A stretch of DNA of 61,262 bases from Microcystis aeruginosa NIES-4325 (lineage in GTDB: Bacteria; Cyanobacteriota; Cyanobacteriia; Cyanobacteriales; Microcystaceae): NCBI RefSeq assembly GCF_008974145.1, contig NZ_BJKP01000022.1, positions 1-61,262 on the forward strand. Reading direction: 5' to 3'. Of the stretch, positions 16,902 to 25,052 are shown one piece after another (position 1 is the first letter of the stretch; the number at the start of each line of letters is the position of its first letter). The notes beneath the pieces are model-generated. The model was given only the letters and a program-made list of their open reading frames with translations. It was not told the origin of the DNA and ran no database searches. The position numbers and the translations under genes were made by a program.

Positions 16902-18947
16902 ATGAATATGTTATTACAAAACACCAACTTTGCGGGACTCGAACAATACAGCGACCCGTATATTCCTCTAGAACAATCCCTAACTACCGCTGCTTCTTGG
17001 CTAAAGGGATTTCTAAGTCGTGATGATTTTATCCCGAAAATTCAATTAGCTTTTGGCGACACAGTGGATGGGAATGAGGCTAAACTGCTTATTGGGCAAT
17101 TGGCACGAAGAGAGCCTGATGTCTTACCTAAAATCGAGATTCGCTCTTCTGCGGAGATTAGTGGCGCGAGGGGAGCCTTCTCTGGCAGTAACTATACGAT
17201 ATATCTGTCACGGGAGTTCCTCGAACAAAATAGTAACAATCAAGGCGCAATTATCCCTGTCATCCTAGAGGAATTGGGACACAGTGTTGACTGGAAATTG
17301 CATCCTGGTTTAGATACTCCTGGTGATGAAGGGGAATTGTTTTCTGCTTTGGTGCGGGGAGTGGCGTTAAGTGAATCCGAATTACAACGGCTAAAAACAG
17401 AAGATGATAGGGGTGTTGTCACAATTGATGGGCAAGTTGTTGAGCTAGAGCAAGCTACTAACGTGTTCCTCCAATATCCTCTCTTGGAACCTTCAGGTGT
17501 TGTTGTCGATAACCAAGACAATATCTTAATTGATATAAATAATTTTGTCCAATTGGGAGGTCCACTTATTGCAAAATTTTCTTCTGGCGGTAAACAAATT
17601 GGTACTACTACTAATTCGATTTCTCTTGGCGTGAAGTTGGCTTCTATTCCTGACAGCAATATAGCTTTAGGATTAGGCAGAGATGGACAATTATTTTCCC
17701 TCGACTTAAACACATTAGCAGTTGACTCTTTATTTAATGTCAAAACACTGAATATAGATACCAGTTCGGTCTATGATCTTGTGACGACATTACCTCTTAA
17801 AAATCCTGGAGAAATTCAGCCACAAAACGCACTTTACAATGACATAGCAATTCAGCGGGGAAGCAACTTTCTTGACCTATTTATCACGGGTGATAGTCTC
17901 TCTGGTCTTGCTCCGTTCGTTATGAAAGTTCGTATTGAGCCGAACAAATCACCTCAAGCAAAAGTAATAATGTCGGGAATAGGAATTAATTTATACCCTC
18001 CTAGTGGTCGAGCTAATTTTCCTGCTCCAGGCATTGCGGTCAACTTCCAGGGAACAGTCCTCACAGCGTTACCTACACGCGAATCTGGTGGAAATGCCCT
18101 TACTCGTTTAATAACGTTTCCAAGCGATTTTAACCCTTCAGGTGGCATCAAACCGGGAGTTGTGCCCTATAGTCCCCTTGAAAGCTTTGGGATGACATCT
18201 GATAGTGCTGGAAACTTTTATGTGGATGCAGACATTGGAATTGTTAAGAAAGTATTGATCCTCCCTGCTAATGCTGGCAAAGTCGTTTATGAAGAAACGC
18301 TCTTGACAGAGAATTCTGTGTCGGGGAATTTGACTTTGTATCCGGGAGATGTTGCGATTGATCCATCCTGGACAAAAGGGTATGTCACTTACAACAATGC
18401 AGGCTTCGATCCAATAACTGGGTCTTACGGCACAGATTATGTATACACTTTCGATGTTCCTCTCAACCCCAACCCCAACCCTAACTCTTCAGATCTATTA
18501 AACTTGCTTAATACTCCATTTAACCGCTTCCAAAACATTGGCGTGCCAGGGACTTACCTGTTCGCTGGTCCATCAGAAACAGCAAATATTCGCCAAAACT
18601 TTCCAGGGTTCAACGAAGAAGGGTTGGCTTTTCAGGTAGGTGTTGAACCGAATGACGATTTGTTGCAATTCACCCGCTTTCAAAACACTCAAAGACCAGG
18701 GACTTACCTGTTTGCCGGGCCAGAAGAAGCCGCCAACATCCGCCAGAACTTTCCTGGTTTTAAAGAAGAAGGTGTGGCATTTTACGCCTTAGATTCGAGC
18801 CGAAACTTGGGAACGCAAATGTATCGCTTTCAAAACAGTAGTGTACCGGGAACTTATCTATTTGCTGGGCCAACAGAGAAGGATAATATTCTCGCTAACT
18901 TCCCCAACTTCCGTTTAGAAGGAGAAGCCTTTGAAGTGGTAGGGTAA
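16902..18947 (+). CDS. Large multidomain protein: metalloprotease-like N-terminus, NHL/ScyD-like middle, three DUF5648-like repeats
   Basis: 681 aa. Residues 1-190 resemble the N-terminal domain found in cyanobacterial extracellular proteins, with VILEELGHSVDWKL around residue 125; the E..H pattern is a degenerate zinc-site look-alike, lacking the HExxH. Residues 195-525 (LEPSGVVVDNQDNILIDINN and similar blades) resemble the ScyD/ScyE-type beta-propeller. After a Pro/Asn linker (NPNPNPN), three repeats fill 540-681: FNRFQNIGVPGTYLFAGP, each followed by an Asn-rich NFPGF/NFPNF ending. These are DUF5648-like, with YLFAG replacing HFYTAS. The pairing with the upstream gene points to paralogous extracellular proteins. 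No signal peptide is evident. Confidence 0.78.
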   Translation: MNMLLQNTNFAGLEQYSDPYIPLEQSLTTAASWLKGFLSRDDFIPKIQLAFGDTVDGNEAKLLIGQLARREPDVLPKIEIRSSAEISGARGAFSGSNYTIYLSREFLEQNSNNQGAIIPVILEELGHSVDWKLHPGLDTPGDEGELFSALVRGVALSESELQRLKTEDDRGVVTIDGQVVELEQATNVFLQYPLLEPSGVVVDNQDNILIDINNFVQLGGPLIAKFSSGGKQIGTTTNSISLGVKLASIPDSNIALGLGRDGQLFSLDLNTLAVDSLFNVKTLNIDTSSVYDLVTTLPLKNPGEIQPQNALYNDIAIQRGSNFLDLFITGDSLSGLAPFVMKVRIEPNKSPQAKVIMSGIGINLYPPSGRANFPAPGIAVNFQGTVLTALPTRESGGNALTRLITFPSDFNPSGGIKPGVVPYSPLESFGMTSDSAGNFYVDADIGIVKKVLILPANAGKVVYEETLLTENSVSGNLTLYPGDVAIDPSWTKGYVTYNNAGFDPITGSYGTDYVYTFDVPLNPNPNPNSSDLLNLLNTPFNRFQNIGVPGTYLFAGPSETANIRQNFPGFNEEGLAFQVGVEPNDDLLQFTRFQNTQRPGTYLFAGPEEAANIRQNFPGFKEEGVAFYALDSSRNLGTQMYRFQNSSVPGTYLFAGPTEKDNILANFPNFRLEGEAFEVVG

Positions 18948-19605
18948 TCTGAATCAAACTTTAAAAACCAAGTTAGGGATTGTTTCTCCCTGCTCCAGTA
19001 CTCCCAACTCTACTATACCTTTTAAACAGGATTTAGTATGATAAATACCTGAGAAAAACTGCTCAGTTTCAAGTTATCGCTCTTCTGGGACTCTGGCAAA
19101 AGTCTTACAGGCTCTAAACTCTAGCTCTCTTATGGGGTAAGCCTTCAAGCTATCGCTAACTAACAGAAACCCGAAATTTGAGTTTTTATTAGAAAAAAGG
19201 TTAGCGTTCGCTTGTCAACCGAGGGTTTCAGAATCTGGATTCGGTCAGGGATTTCCGAAAGTTCCAGAAGAGCTATAAATAGGAGTGAGTGCTTGACTTT
19301 GCTGGCGGCTTGGGTTATGATAGTCTTATAATCGGATGTTTATGTCTATCTATAAGCGCTTAGATAGATATTATAAATAAACTCTTTTAAAAAAATTATC
19401 CCAAAATCTCCCGACAAAAGCAAGCAAAATTTTGCCATCAATTGTTAAATTTTGTTAAGAAAAATCCTAAGAGTGGCAAGGAAGAGAACTCCCTTAACAG
19501 ATCAGTCTGATCTCCTTGATAGTTTCTCAGGGCTTTTGGGGTAATTCTAGAAGTGTGGGACTGAATTTAAGCGTTCTAGCAAAGACGACAAAACCACTAA
19601 ACCCT
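18948..19605. other. Long intergenic region before the DUF58 gene
   Basis: 658 bp without a recognised gene; 19075-19277 is a MITE-like element described separately. The 240 bp after it are AT-rich and probably carry the promoter of the DUF58 gene. A TTG-initiated extension of that gene from 19516 is possible but unlikely. Confidence 0.5.
19075..19277. mobile_element. MITE-like element with 18-bp terminal inverted repeats
   Basis: The left end TATCGCTCTTCTGGGACT (19075-19092) and the right end, read inward, TATAGCTCTTCTGGAACT (19277-19260) match at 16 of 18 positions and enclose 203 bp without coding capacity. A related single end occurs near 14977. I see no target duplication. It belongs to a different family from the ISKra4-like MITE. 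Confidence 0.45.
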
Positions 19606-20742
19606 ATGAAAACTTGGTTAGAAGATCGCGGTATCTTACCCGCTTACGGTGGGGGGGTAATCATTGGCATTACCCTCTGTTTTTTCGGAGCTGCGACCAA
19701 TACCATGGCGGGATGGTTGTATGCTATCTCTGGTACGATGATCGCTCTTTTAATTTTATCGATAATTTTACCCCGTCGTTCCCTTCTTCCCCTGAAAGTG
19801 CGTCGTCTTGCCATTGTACCCGTGAGTGCGGGAGACGATCTTAGTATTAGCCTAGAGATAGAAAATACGAGCAATCAGACGATAAATCTGTTAGAAGTGA
19901 CAGATATGCTGCCAATTGTCCTCGATCAGCCAAAAATAACCCCAATAGAAGCGATTGCCCCCAAAAGTTGCCATCGTTGGACCTATTATTTACCCACCAG
20001 TAAACGGGGTGTTTATCAATGGCAAGAAGTACAATTAAGAACAGCAGCCCCTCTGGGTTTATTTTGGTGTCGTCGTTGTCAGCAAGCAGCGGCTAAAGCT
20101 TTAGTTTATCCCCAAGTTTTACCCTTACAACAATGTCCCCTGATCGATTCCCTCGGTCAAGAGATGGAACAAAAATTAGAAAATAATCGCTATTATCAAA
20201 GGGCTAGTCAAGGACTTACCCGTAACCTGAGACAATATCGCTACGGTGATTCTACCCGTTTAATTCACTGGAAAACTAGCGCCCGTTTGGGAGAATTTCA
20301 AATTCGGGAATTAGAAGTGTTAACGGGGGGACAAGAAGTGATTATCTGTCTCGATACCCTCTGTGATTGGCCAGAAGACAGGTTTGAACGGGCGATTATT
20401 GCCGCTGCTTCCCTCTATTTTTATGCCCATCGTCGGCAATTAAATGTGAAACTCTGGACCGGTGAAACGGGTTTAATTCAGGGAGAAAGGGTCATTTTAG
20501 AAACTTTAGCCAGTATAGATGCAAAAGCTAGTCAAAAAAAGGCTAATCTGCCTAATTTACCGCTAATTTGGTTGACAAGTAACTTCAATTCCATCGAACA
20601 ACTCACCCCCGGCAGCCGTTGGTTATTTTTCCTCGCTGCCGATTCTAGGGAGAGTCCTTCCGTCTTAATCCGACAGTGTAGCGGATTGGCGATCGAACCA
20701 GAAACTTCTCTACAACAACAATTACAAAAACCCCCTCGTTGA
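19606..20742 (+). CDS. DUF58 domain-containing membrane protein
   Basis: 378 aa from the ATG at 19606. A TTG at 19516 would add 30 residues of doubtful sequence. Two hydrophobic segments (about 10-30 and 33-50) anchor the protein. The rest is cytoplasmic or periplasmic, with the diagnostic DUF58 block QYRYGDSTRLIHWKTSARLG near residues 206-225, followed by RELEVLTGGQE. Known: DUF58 proteins usually partner MoxR ATPases and von Willebrand A-type proteins. No MoxR gene is present next to it here; the SRP RNA gene follows downstream. Confidence 0.85.
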   Translation: MKTWLEDRGILPAYGGGVIIGITLCFFGAATNTMAGWLYAISGTMIALLILSIILPRRSLLPLKVRRLAIVPVSAGDDLSISLEIENTSNQTINLLEVTDMLPIVLDQPKITPIEAIAPKSCHRWTYYLPTSKRGVYQWQEVQLRTAAPLGLFWCRRCQQAAAKALVYPQVLPLQQCPLIDSLGQEMEQKLENNRYYQRASQGLTRNLRQYRYGDSTRLIHWKTSARLGEFQIRELEVLTGGQEVIICLDTLCDWPEDRFERAIIAAASLYFYAHRRQLNVKLWTGETGLIQGERVILETLASIDAKASQKKANLPNLPLIWLTSNFNSIEQLTPGSRWLFFLAADSRESPSVLIRQCSGLAIEPETSLQQQLQKPPR

Positions 20743-20828
20743 GAAAATTTCTGTTCCCAGTCTAGATTGAGAGGAAATTCTCCAGAAAAAAATACTGGTA
20801 TCCCCGAAAAAGATGTTATGATAGAAAA

Positions 20829-20926
20829 GACTCGGACTCATGCGATCGCAACGCCTTAACCTTGTCAGGACCGGAAGGTAGCAGCAATACGGGATGCTTG
20901 TGACTGGCGTGATCTCCGGGTCTTTT
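20829..20926 (+). ncRNA. ffs: Signal recognition particle RNA (4.5S-type)
   Basis: The universally conserved SRP RNA core is present: TTGTCAGGACCGGAAGGTAG with the GGAA tetraloop, and AGCAGCAATACGGGATGCTTGTG-type flanks (given in two parts). The ends GACTCGGA (20829-20836) and TCCGGGTC (20915-20922) form a perfect closing helix. TTTTTG follows immediately and serves as terminator. Known: it pairs with Ffh to target nascent membrane proteins. It lies directly upstream of the MFS gene. Confidence 0.95.
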
Positions 20927-20949
20927 TGTTGCCTGTGACGGTCGCTGTT

Positions 20950-22206
20950 GTGAACGCTTTCAAAACTTTTCGATCGCTTACTGCTGAAACTCGTCGTCAA
21001 CTAATCTTCCTCTTCGTCACGGCGCTGTTTTTCTGGATAAGTATCACCACTCTCGTCCCCACTCTCCCCACCTATATTAACTCCCTAGGCGGTGGCAAGC
21101 AACATATCGGTTTTGTCATGGGGGCTTTTGCCATCGGTTTAATTTTATCGCGCAGTTGGTTAGGCAATCTAGTTGATCGCCGCAGTCGCAAATTAGTGGT
21201 TTTATTTGGAACTATTGTCGCCGCTACCGCACCCCTCGGTTATCTATTTTTTCGGGATCTTTCCTCTTTATTCGCCGTCCGCGCCTACCATGGTCTCAGT
21301 ATCGCCGCTTTTACCACCGGTTACAGTACCCTAGTGGTGGATTTTTCCCCCGTTCGTCAACGGGGGGAGATAATTGGTTATATGAGCTTAACTGCACCCA
21401 TAGGCATGGGAATCGGTCCAGCTTTAGGCAGTTATCTCTACGAATCGATCGGTTATGACGGTTTATTTCTAGTTTCCGCCACTTCAGGAGCGATCGCCTT
21501 TCTCTTGGGTTTCTCCATTCAAGAACCAGACTTCAAGAAAAAATTAGCCGAAATGAAGGCAGAAAATCCGACAATTGAGCGCAGTTTCTGGGAATTATGT
21601 CAAGAACGGGCTTTTTTAGTTCCCACCTTAGTTTTTCTGCTGGTTGGTACTTTATTCGGCGGTTTAGTCGCTTTTTTACCCCTGTTTCTCCTCGAAAATC
21701 AGCTCCCTTTCAGTGCTGGTCTATTCTACAGTTGTGCGGCAGTGTCGGGCGTAATCGGACGGATTTTGTCAGGAGGAGCCAGCGATCGCTATGGGCGGGG
21801 TTTATTCATCACTATTAGCGTTCTTTGCTATGGTTTATCCATGTTGGTTCTATCTTCTGCTCGATCTCCTTCCGATTTAATTTTAGCCGCTATCCTCGAA
21901 GGTACGGGAGGGGGGATTTTATTCCCTATGTTACTGGCTTTAATCTCCGATCGCTCTGGGCCCCAAGAACGCGGCCGGGCCTATTCTATCTGTATCGGCG
22001 GTTTTTTTGTGGGAACAGCCTTAGCTGGTCCAATTCTGGGGGTTTTAGCAATTTCCTACGAAACTATGTTTAGTTTATCCTCAGGATTAGCTGTTATTGC
22101 TCTCTTTCTCTTTTTTACTCTCTCTAACCCCACCATACGCCATTCTTTTCTCTTCGCTTTCGGTTTAGAAAAAGATCTCTATGCTCTGCGCCGACAAGTA
22201 CAATAG
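20950..22206 (+). CDS. MFS transporter
   Basis: About 418 aa from the GTG at 20950 (VNAFKTFRSL). The TTG at 20926 overlaps the end of the SRP RNA and is unlikely; a GTG at 20935 is also possible. About 12 hydrophobic segments are present. The MFS signature in loop 2-3 (GNLVDRRSRKLVV) and the matching loop 8-9 motif (GGASDRYGRGLF) are visible. The 4-5 region AYHGLSIAAFTTGYSTLVVD is typical of drug-efflux-like exporters (MFS_1), so a small-molecule efflux role is the best guess; the substrate is unknown. It starts about 25 bp after the SRP RNA and might be transcribed by readthrough. Confidence 0.88.
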   Translation: MNAFKTFRSLTAETRRQLIFLFVTALFFWISITTLVPTLPTYINSLGGGKQHIGFVMGAFAIGLILSRSWLGNLVDRRSRKLVVLFGTIVAATAPLGYLFFRDLSSLFAVRAYHGLSIAAFTTGYSTLVVDFSPVRQRGEIIGYMSLTAPIGMGIGPALGSYLYESIGYDGLFLVSATSGAIAFLLGFSIQEPDFKKKLAEMKAENPTIERSFWELCQERAFLVPTLVFLLVGTLFGGLVAFLPLFLLENQLPFSAGLFYSCAAVSGVIGRILSGGASDRYGRGLFITISVLCYGLSMLVLSSARSPSDLILAAILEGTGGGILFPMLLALISDRSGPQERGRAYSICIGGFFVGTALAGPILGVLAISYETMFSLSSGLAVIALFLFFTLSNPTIRHSFLFAFGLEKDLYALRRQVQ

Positions 22207-22242
22207 GGTTTACTGAAAAAGTTTTTCCCAGGACAGGGTTAT

Positions 22243-22833
22243 TTAATAGGTTTGAGGTTGAAAATTATCGGGAATATCTAATTCAAATACTTGGTCATGA
22301 ATCCGAGCCACATAAAGCCCCTCTTGCAGAATTTTTTCCCGTAATTCCGGGGATAAATCAACGGCCGCTAATATGCCATAGAGTTTTTTATCTTTGTGTT
22401 CAGGAAAAAAACGGCGAAACCGTTGCAAAATATTTTTTAATTGTGTAATAGACTCCTCTTTGGCATGACTTTTAACCTCGACGATATAAGCAGTATTTAG
22501 ATCACCATTACTATAGGCAAGGACATCAATTTCTATGTGTTGTCCTTCTTTACTGACTCGCACACTAGGACTGATAACTTCCATACCAAATTGTTGTCTG
22601 AGAATCGTTTCCATTGAGGGAAGGGCAAGTCCTTCGGTAAAACTGCCGAATTTGGCAGCGAGTCCCCCAATTTGTTTGCCCAGTTCTTTGAGTTGTTTGT
22701 CAGTTTCCTTGAGTTGTCGGTCAGTTTCTTTTTGAGCGGCAGTTAATTCGGCTAAGAGTCGCCATACATCTTCGGATGTGGTTGCCATAGATGATTTTTT
22801 CCTTCTGCTCTGGTCTATTGCCATTTTAGCCAA
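22243..22833 (-). CDS. DUF3782 family protein, PD-(D/E)XK nuclease-like fold
   Basis: 196 aa; an ATG 15 codons in, at 22788 (MATTSEDVWRLLAEL), is the likelier start. A coiled-coil segment of ETDRQLKETDKQLKELGKQ precedes the C-terminal core. The core contains IEIDVLAYSNGDLNTAYIVEVKS, the D...E-x-K pattern of PD-(D/E)XK nucleases. Known: such DUF3782 proteins are abundant and multicopy in cyanobacteria, and their targets are unknown. It stands alone. Confidence 0.78.
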   Translation of the reverse strand: MAKMAIDQSRRKKSSMATTSEDVWRLLAELTAAQKETDRQLKETDKQLKELGKQIGGLAAKFGSFTEGLALPSMETILRQQFGMEVISPSVRVSKEGQHIEIDVLAYSNGDLNTAYIVEVKSHAKEESITQLKNILQRFRRFFPEHKDKKLYGILAAVDLSPELREKILQEGLYVARIHDQVFELDIPDNFQPQTY

Positions 22834-22867
22834 TCGCGCCGATACTTCCTAATTTTTAACCATAGGA

Positions 22868-22887
22868 TTTTAGATGAGCTTACCCTG
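22868..22887 (+). repeat. Solo ISKra4-type terminal repeat-like sequence
   Basis: TTTTAGATGAGCTTACCCTG resembles the right end of the 230-bp MITE (16 of 20 bases). No matching left end is visible nearby, so it is a relic or a chance match. Confidence 0.35.
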
Positions 22888-23013
22888 ATAATCAATTATC
22901 GGCAGCAAGAATTGACCTTTTCTATCCCTAATTGATGACAATTTTAGGCACTTCGTCTCTTTGATACACAAAAAAGAGCACTTGTCAATAGCGATCGCGG
23001 ATTAAATGTCCAG

Positions 23014-23589
23014 CTAAACTGATAGGCTATTCCCTTGCTCAGAAGTGGCAAAATGCCGCTCGATTAGGGAGGGGACATCTTGGGGAACCACCTGATTATA
23101 ATGCTTTTTATCGGGCATAACCACCAGATTCGGGCCTTTTTTGCACTGTTTCAAACAGCCGGTTAATTTAATATTCACCGCTTCTCCCAGTCCTTTTTCC
23201 TCTAAACCACTCTCTAACCTTTGGCAAACTCTCGCACCGCCATTTTTCCAACAATCGGACTTCTGACAGATTAAGACGGTGGCTTTTTTCGCTTTTGTTG
23301 GGGCGACTTCTGGGGTTTTTTCGCCAGATAAATGCTCAATCCCTAGTACCCTCAGTTTTAATTTTCCCTTTTTTGAACACAGACTACTTTCTCCCGTCAC
23401 TTTTAGCCATGAGTGGAGAGCAATATTGAGAGGTATGTGGTCTCGCAGTGTTTTTTCGGGCTTAAACCAATATTCCCGTTTATCAACACTGATTCTCAGA
23501 TATTTTACCTTATATCCGTCTTTGAGGACAAAACCGAGGAATTGACCGACCACTTGGAAGGGAATCATCGTAGTTGTAGATTTTGACAT
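23014..23589 (-). CDS. Thioredoxin-like [2Fe-2S] ferredoxin domain protein
   Basis: 191 aa. The N-terminal 90 residues (VGQFLGFVLKDGYKVKYL and onward) form an unrecognised beta-rich domain found in cyanobacterial relatives. After a linker rich in Lys/Ala/Pro, the C-terminal domain reads VLICQKSDCWKNGGARVC and KLTGCLKQCKKGPNLVVMP. These four key cysteines match the thioredoxin-like 2Fe-2S ferredoxins related to NuoE/HoxE. Known: they shuttle single electrons. Its partner is unknown. A small conserved gene lies 44 bp upstream on the same strand. Confidence 0.85.
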   Translation of the reverse strand: MSKSTTTMIPFQVVGQFLGFVLKDGYKVKYLRISVDKREYWFKPEKTLRDHIPLNIALHSWLKVTGESSLCSKKGKLKLRVLGIEHLSGEKTPEVAPTKAKKATVLICQKSDCWKNGGARVCQRLESGLEEKGLGEAVNIKLTGCLKQCKKGPNLVVMPDKKHYNQVVPQDVPSLIERHFATSEQGNSLSV

Positions 23590-23633
23590 ACTTTCTCACT
23601 TTTTACTCTCAGATTGCTAATTTTTCTTAAGGA

Positions 23634-23876
23634 TTATACCTGCCAACAGGTTTCCAGCCAACCGATTAAACAGCCTGGGGAAGCCTCTACCTGTCGCAGG
23701 ACAGTCCACAGCTGTACAAGTTGAGTCGGTCCATCGATGCGAACCTGCAAAGGCTTATGGAGCGAGGATTTACATTCAATGTCTAAGGCCTGCAGCTGGA
23801 GGTAAACCTGCCAGCGATCCCAAGCACTAAGATTGAAGATTTTCTCACTTTCCGATGGCCATTTCTCTATACTCAT
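23634..23876 (-). CDS. Conserved cyanobacterial small protein
   Basis: 80 aa. Seen: W-rich and leucine-rich, with SAWDRWQVYLQLQALDIEC and QLVQLWTVLRQVEASPG. There are no membrane segments and no metal motif. Conserved-looking composition and correct reading frame next to the ferredoxin-like gene support it. The function is unknown; co-transcription with the downstream ferredoxin-domain gene (44-bp gap) is likely. Confidence 0.7.
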   Translation of the reverse strand: MSIEKWPSESEKIFNLSAWDRWQVYLQLQALDIECKSSLHKPLQVRIDGPTQLVQLWTVLRQVEASPGCLIGWLETCWQV

Positions 23877-24096
23877 GGGGCTTTTAATTGAGAACTATTA
23901 GCAATATAACTCTAGGCTGATGTTCTCAGTATAGCCGACAACTGCAAATAATTATCAATAACTTGAAGAAAAAAAAGTTACCCGGTAGCGGCGATCGGCT
24001 AAAATTTTGCTTGTCCGCTTTGCCGACAGGAATCGCTACCGCCTACAATTGTCAAAGGGATAAAAATGGAGATAAAAAGATTTATTGACGAAAATT

Positions 24097-24936
24097 ATGG
24101 ATAAAAAAGCTCAAAAAACCGATAATTCAGCAATTCTCTATTTTGATGGTGGTTCTCGCGGCAATCCGGGAAGAGCAGCCGGTGCAGCGGTAATAGTTTT
24201 AGCCGAGGGCAATTCCTTAACCACGACTAGATATATGGAGAGAGCCACTAATAACGAAGCTGAATACACGGGATTGATTATTGGATTGGAAAAAGCCCAA
24301 GAATTAGGCTTAAAAAGCCTAGAAATTCGCGGAGACAGTCAATTAGTCATCAATCAAGTTAAGGGAGACTGGAAGGTAAAAAGCGATAGTTTACGTCCCT
24401 TTTATCAGCGTGCTTGTCAATTAGTCGCCCGATTCGATCGCATTAGCTGGTGCTGGATTGAACGAGCTAAAAATAGTGTGGCTGACGCTGCTGCCAATCA
24501 TTGTCTGGATGCGGCGAAAAAATCCCCAGAAAAACCGAAGGAAGGTGAAACTAATCTCGATATCCCGCTCCAATCCCTGAAAACAATCCTAAATACTGAA
24601 GAATTCGTTTTCTCTTCCCTAACAGCAACAGGAGTAGAACAGCTGCAATTAACCCCTATCTGCCAATTTCAGGAAGAGGAAGGCCTAACGGTGATTATTC
24701 CCCGTCAGCAAGCTGATCGCGCGAGTTTACAGTACAAATATATTTATAGACAAATTACTCTTTCTGTGCATTCTAGTTTAGCGGCGGTGGGATTTTTAGC
24801 GGTGATTAGTGAGAAACTGGCCGAAGCGGCAATTAGCGTCAATGTCATTTCTGGTTATTATCACGATCATTTATTTATCCCTAGGGATAGGGTGACAGAA
24901 GCGATGGCTATTCTCGAAGAAATTAGCCGCTCCTAA
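24097..24936 (+). CDS. RNase HI-like domain fused to a COG3602/ACT-like domain
   Basis: 279 aa from the ATG at 24097; a TTG at 24085 would add four residues. The N-terminal 140 residues are a ribonuclease HI with the four acidic catalytic residues Asp17 (YFDGGSRGNPG), Glu54 (NNEAEYTGL), Asp80 (GDSQLVINQ) and Asp130 (NSVADAAAN). A linker follows. Residues about 180-279 contain QEEEGLTVIIPRQQAD, ITLSVHSSLAAVGFLAVIS and VISGYYHDHLFIP, matching the COG3602 (DUF2241/ACT_7) domain. Known: RNase HI cleaves RNA in RNA:DNA hybrids, while ACT-type domains usually bind amino acids. The combination suggests ligand control of the nuclease, which is only an inference. Confidence 0.88.
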   Translation: MDKKAQKTDNSAILYFDGGSRGNPGRAAGAAVIVLAEGNSLTTTRYMERATNNEAEYTGLIIGLEKAQELGLKSLEIRGDSQLVINQVKGDWKVKSDSLRPFYQRACQLVARFDRISWCWIERAKNSVADAAANHCLDAAKKSPEKPKEGETNLDIPLQSLKTILNTEEFVFSSLTATGVEQLQLTPICQFQEEEGLTVIIPRQQADRASLQYKYIYRQITLSVHSSLAAVGFLAVISEKLAEAAISVNVISGYYHDHLFIPRDRVTEAMAILEEISRS

Positions 24937-24975
24937 TAGTAGCCGAGCCAGTCGTCAGGAGATTGTTTTTATTTA

Positions 24976-25034
24976 TTCTCCCTTCTCCCCTCTCCCCATC
25001 CCCCACTTCCCCACTTCCCCACTTTCCACCTCCC
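24976..25034. repeat. C-rich intergenic tandem repeat (CCCCACTT units)
   Basis: Three head-to-tail copies of CCCCACTT at 25001-25024 inside a C/T-rich stretch, between the convergent ends of the RNase H-ACT gene and the AI-2E-family permease gene. The same 8-mer appears, inverted, at 52284-52303 and in a longer form at 57419-57448. Such simple C-rich sequence recurs in intergenic regions throughout the window. Confidence 0.7.
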
Positions 25035-25052
25035 TTGAAACAAGATTTATTA

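Noticed and set aside
15228-18947. Scytonemin cluster
   Set aside because: The ScyD/ScyE-like beta-propeller similarity is to the domain only; no other scytonemin biosynthesis genes are present.
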